A stretch of DNA of 64,000 nt from Bacillus sp. KH172YL63 (GTDB lineage: Bacteria > Bacillota > Bacilli > Bacillales > Bacillaceae_B). The first letter of the stretch is position 1. Each line of letters begins with the position of its first letter. The notes beneath the pieces were generated by a model that ran no database searches, was not told the DNA's origin, and saw only the letters and a list, made by a program, of their open reading frames with translations. The stretch spans positions 2,592,001 to 2,656,000 of the forward strand of contig NZ_AP022842.1 of NCBI RefSeq assembly GCF_011398925.1, given 5' to 3'. Positions 27,840 to 37,620 of the stretch are shown piece after piece. The position numbers were made by a program, and so were the translations under genes.

Positions 27840-28631
27840 TCAATTTTTTTGACGCTCGGATTTTTTCCCTTCATCCCGTCCCTTATACTTTCTCCAACCT
27901 ACGTAAGATAATGTAGAGACGATGATACTGCCTGTTGAAATGATGACCCACCACAGGGACGGATCCGCTTCATCTTCCGTCATATTTTCAAATAAGTCGT
28001 GGAGATCTGTCTCAAGGGAAGCAAGTTCACTCATCGTTTCCGTGCTCTCTAACACATCCTGGCGGTAGTGATCCAAGTATGAGATCCGTGCCTCCAATGA
28101 TTGGGATCTTTCCACCGGGATATCCAGCTTGATGCTCGGCTGAATGATATTATATTTGGATAAAAATACATTCAATGTCGTGTGGTAGGCTTCTTCATTC
28201 CCATTTTCCGCAGCCTGTTTCACCCCATTGAAGGCTTCCATGATCGGATCCTCCATTTCGACCCAGAGAGGCTGATAACGGCTGTTCAATGCATCCATCA
28301 CCAGACGAAATTTCGTCATGGCGTTCACTTTTTGCTCTAAGTCAGCAGAAGTCTGATTGATACTCTCTACCGCATGATTATGTGAAATGGTAAGGATCCG
28401 GAGCTCATCCATGGAAAAAGAACGTTGGACGTTTAAAGAAGCAAATTCATCTGAAAAATAAACCAACAGCTGTTTCGCTTCTTCATATTTCCCAGCCTTG
28501 GTCATTTGCAAAGCCTGATCGGCGATATCATCCAGTTCGTTCATCGGAGACGTCGATTCAACTGCATTTAATGGCTGCGGCACTACTATAAGAAAAAAGA
28601 AAAGCGTAATCATGAATTGGATAAACTTCAT
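27840..28631 (-). CDS. ypjB: Sporulation protein YpjB
   Basis: The 263-residue product has an N-terminal signal peptide (MKFIQFMITLFFFLIVVPQPLNA), a helical extracytoplasmic region of about 190 residues, and one C-terminal membrane segment (about 228-247, LWWVIISTGSIIVSTLSYVGW) with a short basic tail. It matches the topology and length of B. subtilis YpjB, a sporulation-associated protein of unclear mechanism. Its ATG follows ggggggac. It is adjacent to ypjA as expected. Confidence 0.88.
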   Translation of the reverse strand: MKFIQFMITLFFFLIVVPQPLNAVESTSPMNELDDIADQALQMTKAGKYEEAKQLLVYFSDEFASLNVQRSFSMDELRILTISHNHAVESINQTSADLEQKVNAMTKFRLVMDALNSRYQPLWVEMEDPIMEAFNGVKQAAENGNEEAYHTTLNVFLSKYNIIQPSIKLDIPVERSQSLEARISYLDHYRQDVLESTETMSELASLETDLHDLFENMTEDEADPSLWWVIISTGSIIVSTLSYVGWRKYKGRDEGKKSERQKN

Positions 28632-28694
28632 ACTTGTCCCCCCTAAAACTACTAATAAAGTTTATGAAGAGGTGGACAAGAGTAGACCAATTAA

Positions 28695-29294
28695 TCAATC
28701 CAACGTAGAGCCAAGTGACAAACGGGTCGTCCTTTGGGTGAAGTAATACGCAATGGCGATGGACAAGATACTCAGCCAGAAAGTGAAATACCCGATATGC
28801 TGGATGTACATATATAATTTCGAATATACAGGGAACTGCATGTAGACATAGTCAATGATGTCATTATGCACCGTCCATACGGCCCCGACAGCAAGATGCC
28901 AAAGTTTCACTCTGTAAAATGATGAATACAGGATCCCCTGGATCGCCATTGCCCCGTGGGAGGCCATCAACATATATCCTTCCCAGGGCAAATCACCTGA
29001 AACCCACAGCGTCAATACATTCATGATCATCGCCCAGACGCCATACTTAAATAAAGTGATGATCGCCAACACCTCAAAAATCGGCCAGTTCCGATTCATT
29101 AAAAATGCAATCAGCACAAAGCAAAAAAACAGACTCGCCGTCGGGCTGTCCGGAACAAACAAAAAAAATTGCGAGGGGGTATTTCGTAATTGGGGGATAT
29201 ACCATATGTATCCATAAACAGTACCAAGTACGTTTATTACCAATAAAAGCCATAAAAAAAGCTTATTTCTTAAAATAGTCATGATCCAGAGCAT
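28695..29294 (-). CDS. ypjA: DUF1405 family membrane protein YpjA
   Basis: This 199-residue protein has six predicted membrane helices and the conserved start FLWLLLVINVLGTVYGYIWYIPQL, with VWTVHNDIIDYV in the fourth loop. Length and location beside qcrC match B. subtilis YpjA. The ATG follows gagagga. Function unknown. Confidence 0.88.
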   Translation of the reverse strand: MLWIMTILRNKLFLWLLLVINVLGTVYGYIWYIPQLRNTPSQFFLFVPDSPTASLFFCFVLIAFLMNRNWPIFEVLAIITLFKYGVWAMIMNVLTLWVSGDLPWEGYMLMASHGAMAIQGILYSSFYRVKLWHLAVGAVWTVHNDIIDYVYMQFPVYSKLYMYIQHIGYFTFWLSILSIAIAYYFTQRTTRLSLGSTLD

Positions 29295-29316
29295 GAATGA
29301 TCCTCTCTTTCAGGTA

Positions 29317-29350
29317 GAAAAAAAGAGCCAACATGAGCCGGCCCTTTTTT
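29317..29350 (-). terminator. Rho-independent terminator of qcrABC
   Basis: On the minus strand aaaaaaagggcc pairs with ggctctttttt around a 10-base loop, starting a few bases after the qcrC stop. Confidence 0.8.
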
Positions 29351-29355
29351 TCATA

Positions 29356-30126
29356 CTATTCTTCTAATCCAGAAATGAATTCAGAGAGCTTTTGCAACTC
29401 TTCATCCGTCCCTTTGAACAAACCTCCAGGCATACCTGGCGGCTTACCGTTCTTTGCGATGTCAGCTACTTCTTCTGGAGATAGTCCAGTTCCGATTAAG
29501 GATGGACCTGCTCCACCTTGAAGATTTTCACCATGACAGTTGATACAGCCATTTTTCTGATCTGCAAAGATTTTGTATCCTTCAGATTCCTTATCGATAT
29601 CCACTTCAGCACGGATTTTCCCTTGTTCCTTAGCTGCCTCCCAATCATGGTTGACAACCGATTCCCAAGTAAGGAAATACGTAGCTGCGAGTGCCAATAA
29701 CATGAAACCTACAGCAAGCGGACGTTTTGTCGGACGACGTTCAGGTCCTTTATCGATGAATGGTGCAAGTAAAAGCGCTCCAAACGCGATTCCAGGAATG
29801 ACGAACGCGCCAATGACATTGTAAGGTCCAGATGCATACGTATACTTAAGTAATTGGTATAAGAATAAGAAATACCAGTCAGGTAATGGAATATATCCAG
29901 TGTCCGTCGGATCGGCAATACGCTCTAGCGGCGATGGATGAGCAATCGTCAAGCATAGATAACCGATTAGGAAAACAGCTCCAACCAACCATTCTTTCAA
30001 TAAGAAGTTCGGCCAGAAAGCTTCTGTTTTACCAGGGAACTCCGAATAGTCTTTCGGTATATTCGGCTTTCTGTCTGCAGGAACACGGGAGTCCCCTACA
30101 AACTTCATCCCTTTTCCTCGATGCAT
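29356..30126 (-). CDS. qcrC: Menaquinol:cytochrome c reductase cytochrome b/c subunit
   Basis: QcrC combines a subunit IV-like membrane part (three or four helices in residues 40-155, with IPLPDWYFLFLYQLLKY) with a C-terminal c-type cytochrome domain whose haem is bound by C194-IN-C197-H198, followed by a GGAGPSLIGTGLS loop. With QcrA and QcrB it forms the bc-type complex that oxidises menaquinol. The start and 256-residue length are as in B. subtilis. It is last in the operon. Confidence 0.97.
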   Translation of the reverse strand: MHRGKGMKFVGDSRVPADRKPNIPKDYSEFPGKTEAFWPNFLLKEWLVGAVFLIGYLCLTIAHPSPLERIADPTDTGYIPLPDWYFLFLYQLLKYTYASGPYNVIGAFVIPGIAFGALLLAPFIDKGPERRPTKRPLAVGFMLLALAATYFLTWESVVNHDWEAAKEQGKIRAEVDIDKESEGYKIFADQKNGCINCHGENLQGGAGPSLIGTGLSPEEVADIAKNGKPPGMPGGLFKGTDEELQKLSEFISGLEE

Positions 30127-30170
30127 AGTGTCCCCCTCCTTTTATTAGGTTCATTACTTACCATTGAATC

Positions 30171-30845
30171 TTATAGTGGTCCAGAAATACCTTGCTTACG
30201 GATCATCAGGAAGTGAGCTCCCATCAATCCAAGCAGTGCAGCAGGCAAGAAGAATACATGAATCGCGAAGAAACGAGTCAGCGTCTGAGCTCCAACAATA
30301 TGAGCGTCACCGGCCAACAGCATTTTCACCTGATCTCCAATGAATGGAGTGGCTCCTGCGATTTCAAGACCTACCTTCGTTGCGAATAGCGCTTTCATAT
30401 CCCACGGCAATAAATAACCCGTGAATCCAAGCCCTAACATAACGAAGAAAATAAGCACGCCAACAACCCAGTTCAATTCACGAGGTTTTTTGTATGCACC
30501 TTGGAAGAATACGCGCAGTGTATGTAAGAACATCATTACGATAACCAAACTAGCTCCCCAGTGATGCATTCCGCGGACGATTTGTCCGAAAGCAACTTCA
30601 TTTTGCAGATAATACACAGATTCCCAAGCGTTCTTAATATCTGGAACATAGTACATTGTCAAAAACATTCCAGATAAAATTTGAATGACGGTTACGAAGA
30701 AAGTCAATCCACCGAAACAGTAAACAAACGCTGAAAAGTGATGCGCCGGATTTACGTGTTCAGGTACTTCGTGATCCGCGATATCGCGCCACATAGGCGT
30801 AATGTCTAAACGCTCGTCAACCCAATCATAGATTTTGTTCAGCAC
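30171..30845 (-). CDS. qcrB: Menaquinol:cytochrome c reductase cytochrome b subunit
   Basis: This 224-residue cytochrome b6-type protein has four membrane helices and the haem-ligand histidines in MHHWGASLVIVMMFLHTLRVFF and FFAIHVFFLPAALLGLMGAHF, plus GYLLPWDMKALFA of the quinol site. It starts at GTG 30845 behind agggggcg. It is nearly identical in layout to B. subtilis QcrB. Confidence 0.97.
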   Translation of the reverse strand: MLNKIYDWVDERLDITPMWRDIADHEVPEHVNPAHHFSAFVYCFGGLTFFVTVIQILSGMFLTMYYVPDIKNAWESVYYLQNEVAFGQIVRGMHHWGASLVIVMMFLHTLRVFFQGAYKKPRELNWVVGVLIFFVMLGLGFTGYLLPWDMKALFATKVGLEIAGATPFIGDQVKMLLAGDAHIVGAQTLTRFFAIHVFFLPAALLGLMGAHFLMIRKQGISGPL

Positions 30846-30858
30846 AGATTACGCCCCC

Positions 30859-31368
30859 TTACTTAACAAATTTATTTGGTTCAGGTTGTCCAAGATATAA
30901 AATCCCGTCTTTTTCTTTTGTTGGATATGAATCCAACGGTGCCGTCGGTGGAGTACCAGGTACGTTTTTACCGTTTTTGTGATAAAGTCCACCATGACAT
31001 GGGCAGTAGAACATTTCTTTGTCATCTGGATTTCCATTCCAGTTAACAGTACAACCAAGGTGTTTACAAACTGGTGAAAGTGCAATGATTTTGCCCTCCT
31101 GGTTTTTATAAACCCAAGCAGTTTGTGTCACTTCTGATGTGTACCACGCATCTTTCTGCTCATAAGAGAAGTCGACGCGTACTGGTTCATTCGTTAATTC
31201 TGATACCTTTTGCTTTGTCGCTTTAAAATCTCCCGCAGCTTCCGTTTTCAACACTGGATCCACTGCAAAGCGAACCATCGGCATTAACATTCCCGCCGCC
31301 ATGAAACCGCCTACACCCGTAAGAGTATAGTTAAGGAATTGACGTCTAGATACACGATGTTTGCTCAT
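30859..31368 (-). CDS. qcrA: Menaquinol:cytochrome c reductase Rieske iron-sulfur subunit
   Basis: The 169-residue product has a twin-arginine-like N terminus (SRRQFLNYTLTGVGGFMAAG) with the membrane anchor, and a Rieske fold. The 2Fe-2S ligands are C101 and H103 (CKHLGC) and C122 and H125 (CPCHGGLYH); C106 and C124 can form the stabilising disulfide. ATG 31368 follows gggggaaaagg. It is first in qcrABC, behind a good sigma-A-type promoter. Confidence 0.96.
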   Translation of the reverse strand: MSKHRVSRRQFLNYTLTGVGGFMAAGMLMPMVRFAVDPVLKTEAAGDFKATKQKVSELTNEPVRVDFSYEQKDAWYTSEVTQTAWVYKNQEGKIIALSPVCKHLGCTVNWNGNPDDKEMFYCPCHGGLYHKNGKNVPGTPPTAPLDSYPTKEKDGILYLGQPEPNKFVK

Positions 31369-31440
31369 CCTTTTCCCCCCTCTATCGTAAGGTAAGTCCG
31401 TCGGACATATTTCGCACAAATATAAAACTAGGACATAACT

Positions 31441-31469
31441 ATGATATATTAAACTCTATACAAGGTCAA
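31441..31469 (-). promoter_or_regulatory. Sigma-A-type promoter of qcrABC
   Basis: On the minus strand TTGACC (31469-31464), a 17-bp spacer and TATCAT (31446-31441) form a good promoter, about 75 bases ahead of qcrA. The leader contains a small palindrome gtccgacggac (31407-31397) that could be an operator or hairpin. Confidence 0.7.
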
Positions 31470-31508
31470 TAACTGTCTGTTCTAAAAGATGGAAACAATG
31501 TGAAGTTT

Positions 31509-31973
31509 TTATGAATTTTTTTGCCATTTTTGTACAATCACATTCAGCAGTTGTTTCACCTGATCTTCCATGATCGAGTGCTTATACTGATCATCAAGAT
31601 TCTCAAGGGGAATGGAAGGAACCCAGATCAAGCGGTCGTCCATCCTTTCTTCTACTTGTTTCCATCCGCTGTCAGCTGTTAAGTAGAAGATATGCTTCAC
31701 GCCGCTCTCACTCAATTCTCCTGCCCAAAGCGACAGCCTGGATACGTCGTCCTCTTTTCCCCCGTTCATTCTGTAAGTAAACGCCGGCGTCATCATCATC
31801 CTGCCTTTGAACTGCTTTTCAAGATGCATGGTGAGTAGATTGATAAATTCCGATTGTGCACCAGAATTCCTGATATCATCACCGAAGTCCACGGGGATCA
31901 ATGGGATGACCGCCGTATCTATGTATGCTTTTTCCGCTTCAAACACTTCAATATCTTTCACATTCCAATTCAT
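31509..31973 (-). CDS. ypiF: YpiF family protein (DUF2487)
   Basis: This 154-residue soluble alpha/beta protein begins MNWNVKDIEVFEAEKAYIDT and has IPVDFGDDIRNSGAQSEFINLL and HIFYLTADSGWK, matching YpiF in length and position upstream of qcrA. The ATG follows gaggg. Function unknown. Confidence 0.85.
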   Translation of the reverse strand: MNWNVKDIEVFEAEKAYIDTAVIPLIPVDFGDDIRNSGAQSEFINLLTMHLEKQFKGRMMMTPAFTYRMNGGKEDDVSRLSLWAGELSESGVKHIFYLTADSGWKQVEERMDDRLIWVPSIPLENLDDQYKHSIMEDQVKQLLNVIVQKWQKNS

Positions 31974-32135
31974 GTCATACCCTCACTTTATGTCTATTGT
32001 CACTCCCATCATATCATTTTATCTCCTTGCATATAAAGCGATTTCACTTCAGTGCGGGAAACGCCCGTCTTATGCCAGCCCTGCCGCATATTTCTAGTAT
32101 GCTCCAACGGCAATCAAACTATATAAAATGACCAT

Positions 32136-32171
32136 AAAAAAATCGAATGAAGAGCTCCCTCTTCATTCGAT
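32136..32171 (-). terminator. Rho-independent terminator of ypiA-ypiB
   Basis: Stem atcgaatgaagag/ctcttcattcgat with a short ggag loop is followed by TTTTTTTA on the minus strand, beginning directly after the ypiB stop. Confidence 0.85.
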
Positions 32172-32174
32172 CAT

Positions 32175-32714
32175 TCACGTTAAGCTATTCAATTCCTTCG
32201 TCAATTTCTTGAAGGTCGTTTCATCCCCCGAATCCAGCGCTTGATCGATCTGCTTCAACAAGCGGTCACGTTGAAACGATTGGAGGCTGTTCTTTAAGAA
32301 TTGCTCTGCGACAATCCGGTCCTTTTCATTGATTAATAAATATTTCGGCATGAAAGGATTTTCTTCAAGCACAGCAGCAAATTGGTAACTGGAATTCGCC
32401 TTGCTGAAATTGAGCTGTATATAGATGTCTTCATCCTTGTTCAGCCGGATATCATGGAAAGACTTTTCAGCATCGGTCGTCATGATGTTTTCTTTATAAA
32501 ATCTGAATGGCACATCTTCCACACAATGAGTCGACATCACCAAACCTCGCGGACAATATTGCGACTCTTCCACAAAATGAACCTTTTTCATTAACTGGTC
32601 ATGACTCATCAGATAATTCAATATCCATACACATTCTCTTCTTTTTAATTGATAACGGTTCAAAAACCAGCGGATAAATTCTTTCTTCTCGTTGACAGAA
32701 ACAGGGGTGGTCAT
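32175..32714 (-). CDS. ypiB: YpiB/ReoY family protein (regulator of MurA degradation)
   Basis: The 179-residue product belongs to the UPF0302/ReoY family. In Listeria, ReoY supports ClpCP-dependent degradation of MurA, and B. subtilis YpiB (ReoY) and YpiA act in the same pathway. Visible family features are [25 protein letters not shown] and [16 protein letters not shown]. The start ATG follows ggaggg. The C-terminal 40 residues are helical and charged. It is downstream of ypiA and ends at a strong terminator. Confidence 0.88.
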   Translation of the reverse strand: MTTPVSVNEKKEFIRWFLNRYQLKRRECVWILNYLMSHDQLMKKVHFVEESQYCPRGLVMSTHCVEDVPFRFYKENIMTTDAEKSFHDIRLNKDEDIYIQLNFSKANSSYQFAAVLEENPFMPKYLLINEKDRIVAEQFLKNSLQSFQRDRLLKQIDQALDSGDETTFKKLTKELNSLT

Positions 32715-32827
32715 GGTTTTCCCTCCTCTGCAGAATTTTTTTCAGTTCTTTCTCTCATTGGTCCATCAGTCAAAATGCGTGTATCCCCTCAGACGTCCAC
32801 TTTGCTTGTTCAGCCCACCGACACCGG

Positions 32828-34087
32828 TCAGTCTTGTAATCTTTCAATCAAATCCTGCCATTCGTCATTCGAAGGATCCATTTCAATCAGGTGTTTATAT
32901 ACTTCTACTGCTTCACCCCTGAGTCCTTCTTCTACTAAAAATTGTCCGTACTCTATTAAAAACTCTTGATGATTCTTAAAATAAGTATATGCAATACGGT
33001 ATTGTTTTAATGCATGATTATATTGTTCAAGCCCCTCATATGCTTTTGCAAGATCCCAGTTGATCTGTGGTTCTTCTTCCCCTTCAACCGTGATCATCCG
33101 GGCTATTTCCAATACATCTTCAAACCTGTCATGGGTAAAGAAAAATTTATTGATCACAAGTGCAGCTTCCAAATACCCGGGATCAAGCGCCAGCGCTTCC
33201 CTGAGAAATGCTTCAGCTTCCGTCTCCAGACCAAGTTTCAAGGAAATTTTCCCTCCGAATAAATTCAATTCCTTATTGAACTCATCCTGTTTGACTCCCT
33301 CCTGAACTGTTTCCAGGCTTTCCTGAAGCCGCTCTTCCCGTTCATATGATTGAGCCAACAGTAAATATACAGAGTGATATTCAGGGTCGAGCTCCCTGAC
33401 CGCTTCAAACTTTTCAATGGCCTTCTCATAGAAGCCTGCCTGATAAGCCGTAAAAGCATATCCGAACAGTGTATTGATTTCCAGGTGGTCCTCGATCGCT
33501 TTTTCGTAATGGGTGAGCGCTTCTTCAAATGCACCACCCACACTATAAGCTTCCGCCAGCCTCTGATGGACATTCGTACCACCGATTTCGGTCGTTCCTT
33601 TGCCAATCAGTGTTTGATAATGTCTGATCGCCTCAAGGAACCTGCCTGTTTCGGAATATAACTCCCCGAGCCCGAAATCAATGACCGGTTCTTCAGGCAA
33701 CAGCTTTTTCGCCTGCAGCAGCTTTTGTTCACTCACTTCAAATAATCCCTGCATTTGGTACAGGTCAGCCAATAGTAATAAAGCCCTTGGATAACTCGGG
33801 TCTTCTTCATCGATTTCCCCGAGCTTGTCGATGGCATCTTCTTCAAGGTCCATCTCTACTAGCACTTCTCCAAGCTCAATCAAAAGCTCTCCCTCACCCG
33901 GGTAATAGATGAGGAGATTTTCATACAGTTCCTTGGCTTCTTCCAGGAACCCCAAATGGTGCAATTCTTCTGCCAAACTATATTTTTCTTCGTGGCTTCC
34001 GAATTTCAACACTTGATTATAGTGTTTCTTCGCATCTTCTAATTTTCCTTCCTCCAAGGAAGATAACATTTGTTCAGCGTATGACAT
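32828..34087 (-). CDS. ypiA: TPR-repeat protein YpiA
   Basis: This 419-residue protein consists almost entirely of tetratricopeptide repeats (for example LRGEAVEVYKHLIEMDPSND and YEKAIEKFEAVRELDPEYHS), acidic overall and with no signal peptide. In B. subtilis, YpiA and YpiB take part in regulated MurA turnover. The ypiA-ypiB pair is preserved here with a 113-base gap. Confidence 0.9.
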   Translation of the reverse strand: MSYAEQMLSSLEEGKLEDAKKHYNQVLKFGSHEEKYSLAEELHHLGFLEEAKELYENLLIYYPGEGELLIELGEVLVEMDLEEDAIDKLGEIDEEDPSYPRALLLLADLYQMQGLFEVSEQKLLQAKKLLPEEPVIDFGLGELYSETGRFLEAIRHYQTLIGKGTTEIGGTNVHQRLAEAYSVGGAFEEALTHYEKAIEDHLEINTLFGYAFTAYQAGFYEKAIEKFEAVRELDPEYHSVYLLLAQSYEREERLQESLETVQEGVKQDEFNKELNLFGGKISLKLGLETEAEAFLREALALDPGYLEAALVINKFFFTHDRFEDVLEIARMITVEGEEEPQINWDLAKAYEGLEQYNHALKQYRIAYTYFKNHQEFLIEYGQFLVEEGLRGEAVEVYKHLIEMDPSNDEWQDLIERLQD

Positions 34088-34123
34088 GGTCCATCCCTTT
34101 CTTTATAAAAAGCTTGTATTCAT

Positions 34124-35023
34124 TTAAGTGAAGTAACCGGGCGTCTGGATGATCAATTCAACACCCGCTCCCGGATAAAAATAGCCTTTATCATTTACAA
34201 ATTGATACTTCCCTTTGTTCATTGTACATTTTAGCACATGATGATCATTCAGGGATGATAATGGCTCATCGCCCAATTCTTCATGAGATTTCATATAAAG
34301 GTTATAACTTAATTCTCCACCAGCAAGAAAAGTTCCTCTATGGGGATATATACCAATTTTTTTCAGTGCATCCAAAGTCATTGGTTTATTTTGGGGAATT
34401 TCGTACGAAAGATGTGGAATTCTCTCCGAATCCATCGAAGTTTGCCATATTTTAAGATGCTTCATTTTCGTTTTATTGTCCATGGGTGTCGAAAAAAAGG
34501 GGACAAAAGTAATAGGGTAATCATACAATAAACCTTTTATCCATCCCCATGGAATGCTTTTGAACGATTCCAGCTCGTCTATCCGGATCCAGATGACAGG
34601 GACTCTGTGACGCTTGCAGGATCGTATGATGGATGGCGTGATGAGTTTCGGCTGCAGAATCAGCCCAATCGTGTAATCCAGGGGGCAGTTGATCAAAGAG
34701 GTCTTCCGTTCTTGAAGTTGTTTCATGAATTCATATTCATACGACAGGGAAAATGCTGTCAATACCGTAGTACAGCCTTTATGAATGAACTTACTGAGAT
34801 AATATTCCTTGACTGAAGGGAAATTCCCACCCTCCGGCACATCCAAATCACACATCACATGCCCCGGTGTCATCATGAAGGGTGAAACATCCATCCTCAT
34901 ATGACGGTAATAGGCAAAACTGTCCCGCAGCGCTGACACTTTATGATCTTCCACCAGCATTGAAGTCTGAATGACTTTCTCCTCTTTTACCCAATTTGCA
35001 TTTTCTATGATATAGGTACCCAC
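34124..35023 (-). CDS. Degenerate amidohydrolase-like protein of unknown function
   Basis: This 299-residue product starts at GTG 35023, eight bases after aaggaagggg; the frame runs on to 35125 but covers the aroA terminator. Its layout recalls cytosolic amidohydrolases such as dihydroorotase or NagA. There is an N-terminal strand region (YIIENANWVKEEKVIQTSMLVEDHKVSALR), TPGHVMCDLDVPEGG at 52-66 where PGxIDxHxH should be, KGCTTVLTAFS at 82-92, and a C-terminal GIYPHRGTFLAGGELSYNLY at 224-243. The HxH pair and other metal ligands are absent, so catalysis is doubtful. It lies between aroA and ypiA. The assignment is by motif order only. Confidence 0.5.
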   Translation of the reverse strand: MGTYIIENANWVKEEKVIQTSMLVEDHKVSALRDSFAYYRHMRMDVSPFMMTPGHVMCDLDVPEGGNFPSVKEYYLSKFIHKGCTTVLTAFSLSYEYEFMKQLQERKTSLINCPLDYTIGLILQPKLITPSIIRSCKRHRVPVIWIRIDELESFKSIPWGWIKGLLYDYPITFVPFFSTPMDNKTKMKHLKIWQTSMDSERIPHLSYEIPQNKPMTLDALKKIGIYPHRGTFLAGGELSYNLYMKSHEELGDEPLSSLNDHHVLKCTMNKGKYQFVNDKGYFYPGAGVELIIQTPGYFT

Positions 35024-35087
35024 TCTGCCATCCCCTTCCTTTATAGACAAGCTATGAAAGAAGAGAAGCAGACATGCAGACTGAACA

Positions 35088-35127
35088 CAAAAAGAAGCGG
35101 TGGCAGGTCTCATATCCCCTGCCACCC
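35088..35127 (-). terminator. Rho-independent terminator of aroA
   Basis: A perfect 9-bp stem ggtggcagg/cctgccacc with a 10-base loop is followed by gcttcTTTTTG on the minus strand, just after the aroA stop. Confidence 0.8.
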
Positions 35128-35137
35128 CTTGATTCAG

Positions 35138-36436
35138 TTATGATTCATTCCCCAGCAGCAGATCAATATGATCAAAAAATTGAGGATAAGATATTTTCAC
35201 AGCCTCTGAACCGTCAAGATAAACGTCTGAGTCGGTCAATAGAGACGCAACGGCAAGCGTCATCCCGATGCGGTGATCTCCCCATGAGTGGACTTCTCCA
35301 CCGTGCAGTTCTGTCTTTCCATGGATGATCATGCCGTCATCCGTCCCTTCTATGTCTGCACCTAGTTTACCGAGCTCCTTTACGACCGCATCGATGCGAT
35401 TGGTTTCCTTCACTTTCAGCTCCTCTGCATCTTTGATAACAGTCTTGCCGTTTGCCTGGGAGGCCAGCAGGGCAATGACAGGAATTTCATCAATCAGTGA
35501 GGGAATGAGCTCACCGCCGATTTCGATCCCGGTCAATTCTGATGATTGCACCACAATGTCTCCAATCGGTTCGCCTGACTTGGTGTGCTCAATCACCTCA
35601 ATCGCGGCCCCCATCTTCTTCATGACCTCGATAATCCCGATTCTCGTTTCGTTCAGTCCGACATTTTTCAAGCGGACGCTGCTTCCGGGGACGATGGCAG
35701 CCGCCACCATAAAGAAGGCCGCAGATGAAATATCACCAGGCACATAAATGTCTGTGCCTTTAAATACTTGTCCACCCTTCACCTTGATTGTATCGCCTTC
35801 TCTTTCTACAGAACCCCCGAACTCGACAATCATTTTCTCAGTATGATTTCTTGTCTTTTCCGGCTCGACGATTTCAGTCGTTCCTTCAGCTTGCAGGCCT
35901 GCAAGGAGGATGGCTGATTTCACCTGTGCACTTGCTACAGGCAATGAATAGCGTATGGCCTTCAGGTTCCCCCCTCTGACCGACAGGGGCGTGTAGTTGC
36001 CCTCTGATCGCCCATCAATGTTCGTGCCGAACTGTCTTAACGGGATCGTCACTCTGTTCATCGGCCGCTTTGCAATCGAATCGTCCCCGATCAGGACAGA
36101 GTGAAACGGTCTGCCAGCCAAGATCCCCATAATCAAGCGTGTCGTCGTGCCTGAATTTCCTACGTCGAGTATATCTTTCGGTTCCTTTAAGTGATCCCAG
36201 CCTTTTCCGTGGACGACCACTTCATCTTCTGATACATCAATGTCGACACCCAGCTTACGAAAACAGGAAATGGTACTCAGACAATCTTCTCCCATCAGGA
36301 AATTATGAATGACCGTTTTCCCTTCCGCTATCGAACCAAACATGATGGACCGATGGGAAATCGATTTATCTCCAGGCACTTCAAGCTTACCTTTCAGCCC
36401 TCTTTTAGGATTTATCAGTCTTTTAGTCTCTTCCAT
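35138..36436 (-). CDS. aroA: 3-phosphoshikimate 1-carboxyvinyltransferase (EPSP synthase)
   Basis: The penultimate step to chorismate. The 432-residue product has the signatures [35 protein letters not shown] and the C-terminal LKVKETNRI and [33 protein letters not shown] lies in the middle. It is called aroE in B. subtilis. ATG 36436 follows gagggtg; ATG 36451, overlapping the tyrA stop, is the alternative. Confidence 0.96.
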   Translation of the reverse strand: MEETKRLINPKRGLKGKLEVPGDKSISHRSIMFGSIAEGKTVIHNFLMGEDCLSTISCFRKLGVDIDVSEDEVVVHGKGWDHLKEPKDILDVGNSGTTTRLIMGILAGRPFHSVLIGDDSIAKRPMNRVTIPLRQFGTNIDGRSEGNYTPLSVRGGNLKAIRYSLPVASAQVKSAILLAGLQAEGTTEIVEPEKTRNHTEKMIVEFGGSVEREGDTIKVKGGQVFKGTDIYVPGDISSAAFFMVAAAIVPGSSVRLKNVGLNETRIGIIEVMKKMGAAIEVIEHTKSGEPIGDIVVQSSELTGIEIGGELIPSLIDEIPVIALLASQANGKTVIKDAEELKVKETNRIDAVVKELGKLGADIEGTDDGMIIHGKTELHGGEVHSWGDHRIGMTLAVASLLTDSDVYLDGSEAVKISYPQFFDHIDLLLGNES

Positions 36437-36447
36437 CTTATTCACCC

Positions 36448-37551
36448 TCATCCCAATAATAATTCATAGCTAGTATATAGATTCAAACATTTTACAGCTC
36501 TGTCCCGGTCTGCCGAAGTTTGAAAACTGATGACCAGCACTCCGTATATGTCTTCTCTCGTCTCCATGATTCTGATATTAGTCAATGAGATTTCTTCCTT
36601 CGCCAGATACCCGGTCACTTCGGAAATCACCCCGGGATAATCGGGCACATTCACATAAAGATCATAAAATGAAGGGATGGCCCCTTTTTCAAGGATCGGC
36701 AGGTCATCCCGAAATGTTTTTGCTTCTTGAAAGTAATCATGGATTTTCTCAGAATCGCTTGCCGAGATGATTTCCATGACCTCATCCATCTCTTTCTTCC
36801 AATCGTCAAGAAGCGACAGCAATACGTTCTTATTTTGAAGCGTGATATCCTTCCACATCGTCGGGTTTGAGGAAGCGATCCGGGTGATATCCCGGAATCC
36901 ACCTGCTGCGAGCCTCCTTAGATGAGGATGCCCTTCAGAAGAAGCCTTCGCCTGCCGTACGAGGGAAGCAGCCACCACATGTGGGAAATGACTGATCATA
37001 CCCGTCAATTCATCATGTTCATGAGGCTCGACGATTAGGAATTTTGCATGTGTCCCTTTCAGCCATTCTTTCAGCTCATCCACTGTTTTTTCAGGCGTAT
37101 CGGCACCGGGAGTCAACATGTAAAAGGCATTTTCAAACAGGATCTCTTTCGCAGCGGCCACCCCGCTCTTATGTGATCCTGCCATCGGATGACCGCCGAT
37201 GAATGAAATCCCTTTTTCGATCAATGCTTCAGCACTGTTCATGATCTGTGCTTTTGTACTTCCTGTATCCGTGATCAATACACTCTCTTTAAGGGAGAAT
37301 GCTTGAAATTGCTCAATGATCTTTTCTGTCTGAAACACGGGCGTAGAGACGACAATTAAATCTGCTCTTTCGGCGCCCTCTTGCAATGAAACAGCGATGT
37401 CGTCGATGACTCCTAACGATTTCGCCAACTTTACTTCTTTTTGGTTCACATCATACCCGATGATCACAGATTCGGGATGTTCTTTTTTTATTACCAGGGC
37501 CAGGGATCCTCCAATCAATCCCATCCCAATGACCAACACCGTCCCGTTCAT
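36448..37551 (-). CDS. tyrA: Prephenate dehydrogenase
   Basis: TyrA oxidatively decarboxylates prephenate for tyrosine synthesis. The 367-residue product has an N-terminal NAD-binding motif [49 protein letters not shown], and a C-terminal ACT domain (about 295-367), probably for tyrosine feedback. ATG 37551 follows aggagggc; the extension to 37596 crosses a terminator hairpin. Confidence 0.95.
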   Translation of the reverse strand: MNGTVLVIGMGLIGGSLALVIKKEHPESVIIGYDVNQKEVKLAKSLGVIDDIAVSLQEGAERADLIVVSTPVFQTEKIIEQFQAFSLKESVLITDTGSTKAQIMNSAEALIEKGISFIGGHPMAGSHKSGVAAAKEILFENAFYMLTPGADTPEKTVDELKEWLKGTHAKFLIVEPHEHDELTGMISHFPHVVAASLVRQAKASSEGHPHLRRLAAGGFRDITRIASSNPTMWKDITLQNKNVLLSLLDDWKKEMDEVMEIISASDSEKIHDYFQEAKTFRDDLPILEKGAIPSFYDLYVNVPDYPGVISEVTGYLAKEEISLTNIRIMETREDIYGVLVISFQTSADRDRAVKCLNLYTSYELLLG

Positions 37552-37573
37552 AGTTGCCCTCCTCATCTGGTTT

Positions 37574-37610
37574 GAAAAAAAGCCGGAAAGGACCACATTC
37601 CCCCTCCGGC
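37574..37610 (-). terminator. Terminator-like hairpin between hisC and tyrA
   Basis: On the minus strand gccggagggg...cctttccggc is followed by TTTTTTTTC. It ends 23 bases ahead of the tyrA start, directly after the hisC stop. No promoter is obvious in the short gap, so partial read-through is expected. Confidence 0.65.
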
Positions 37611-37620
37611 ATTCCCCCGT

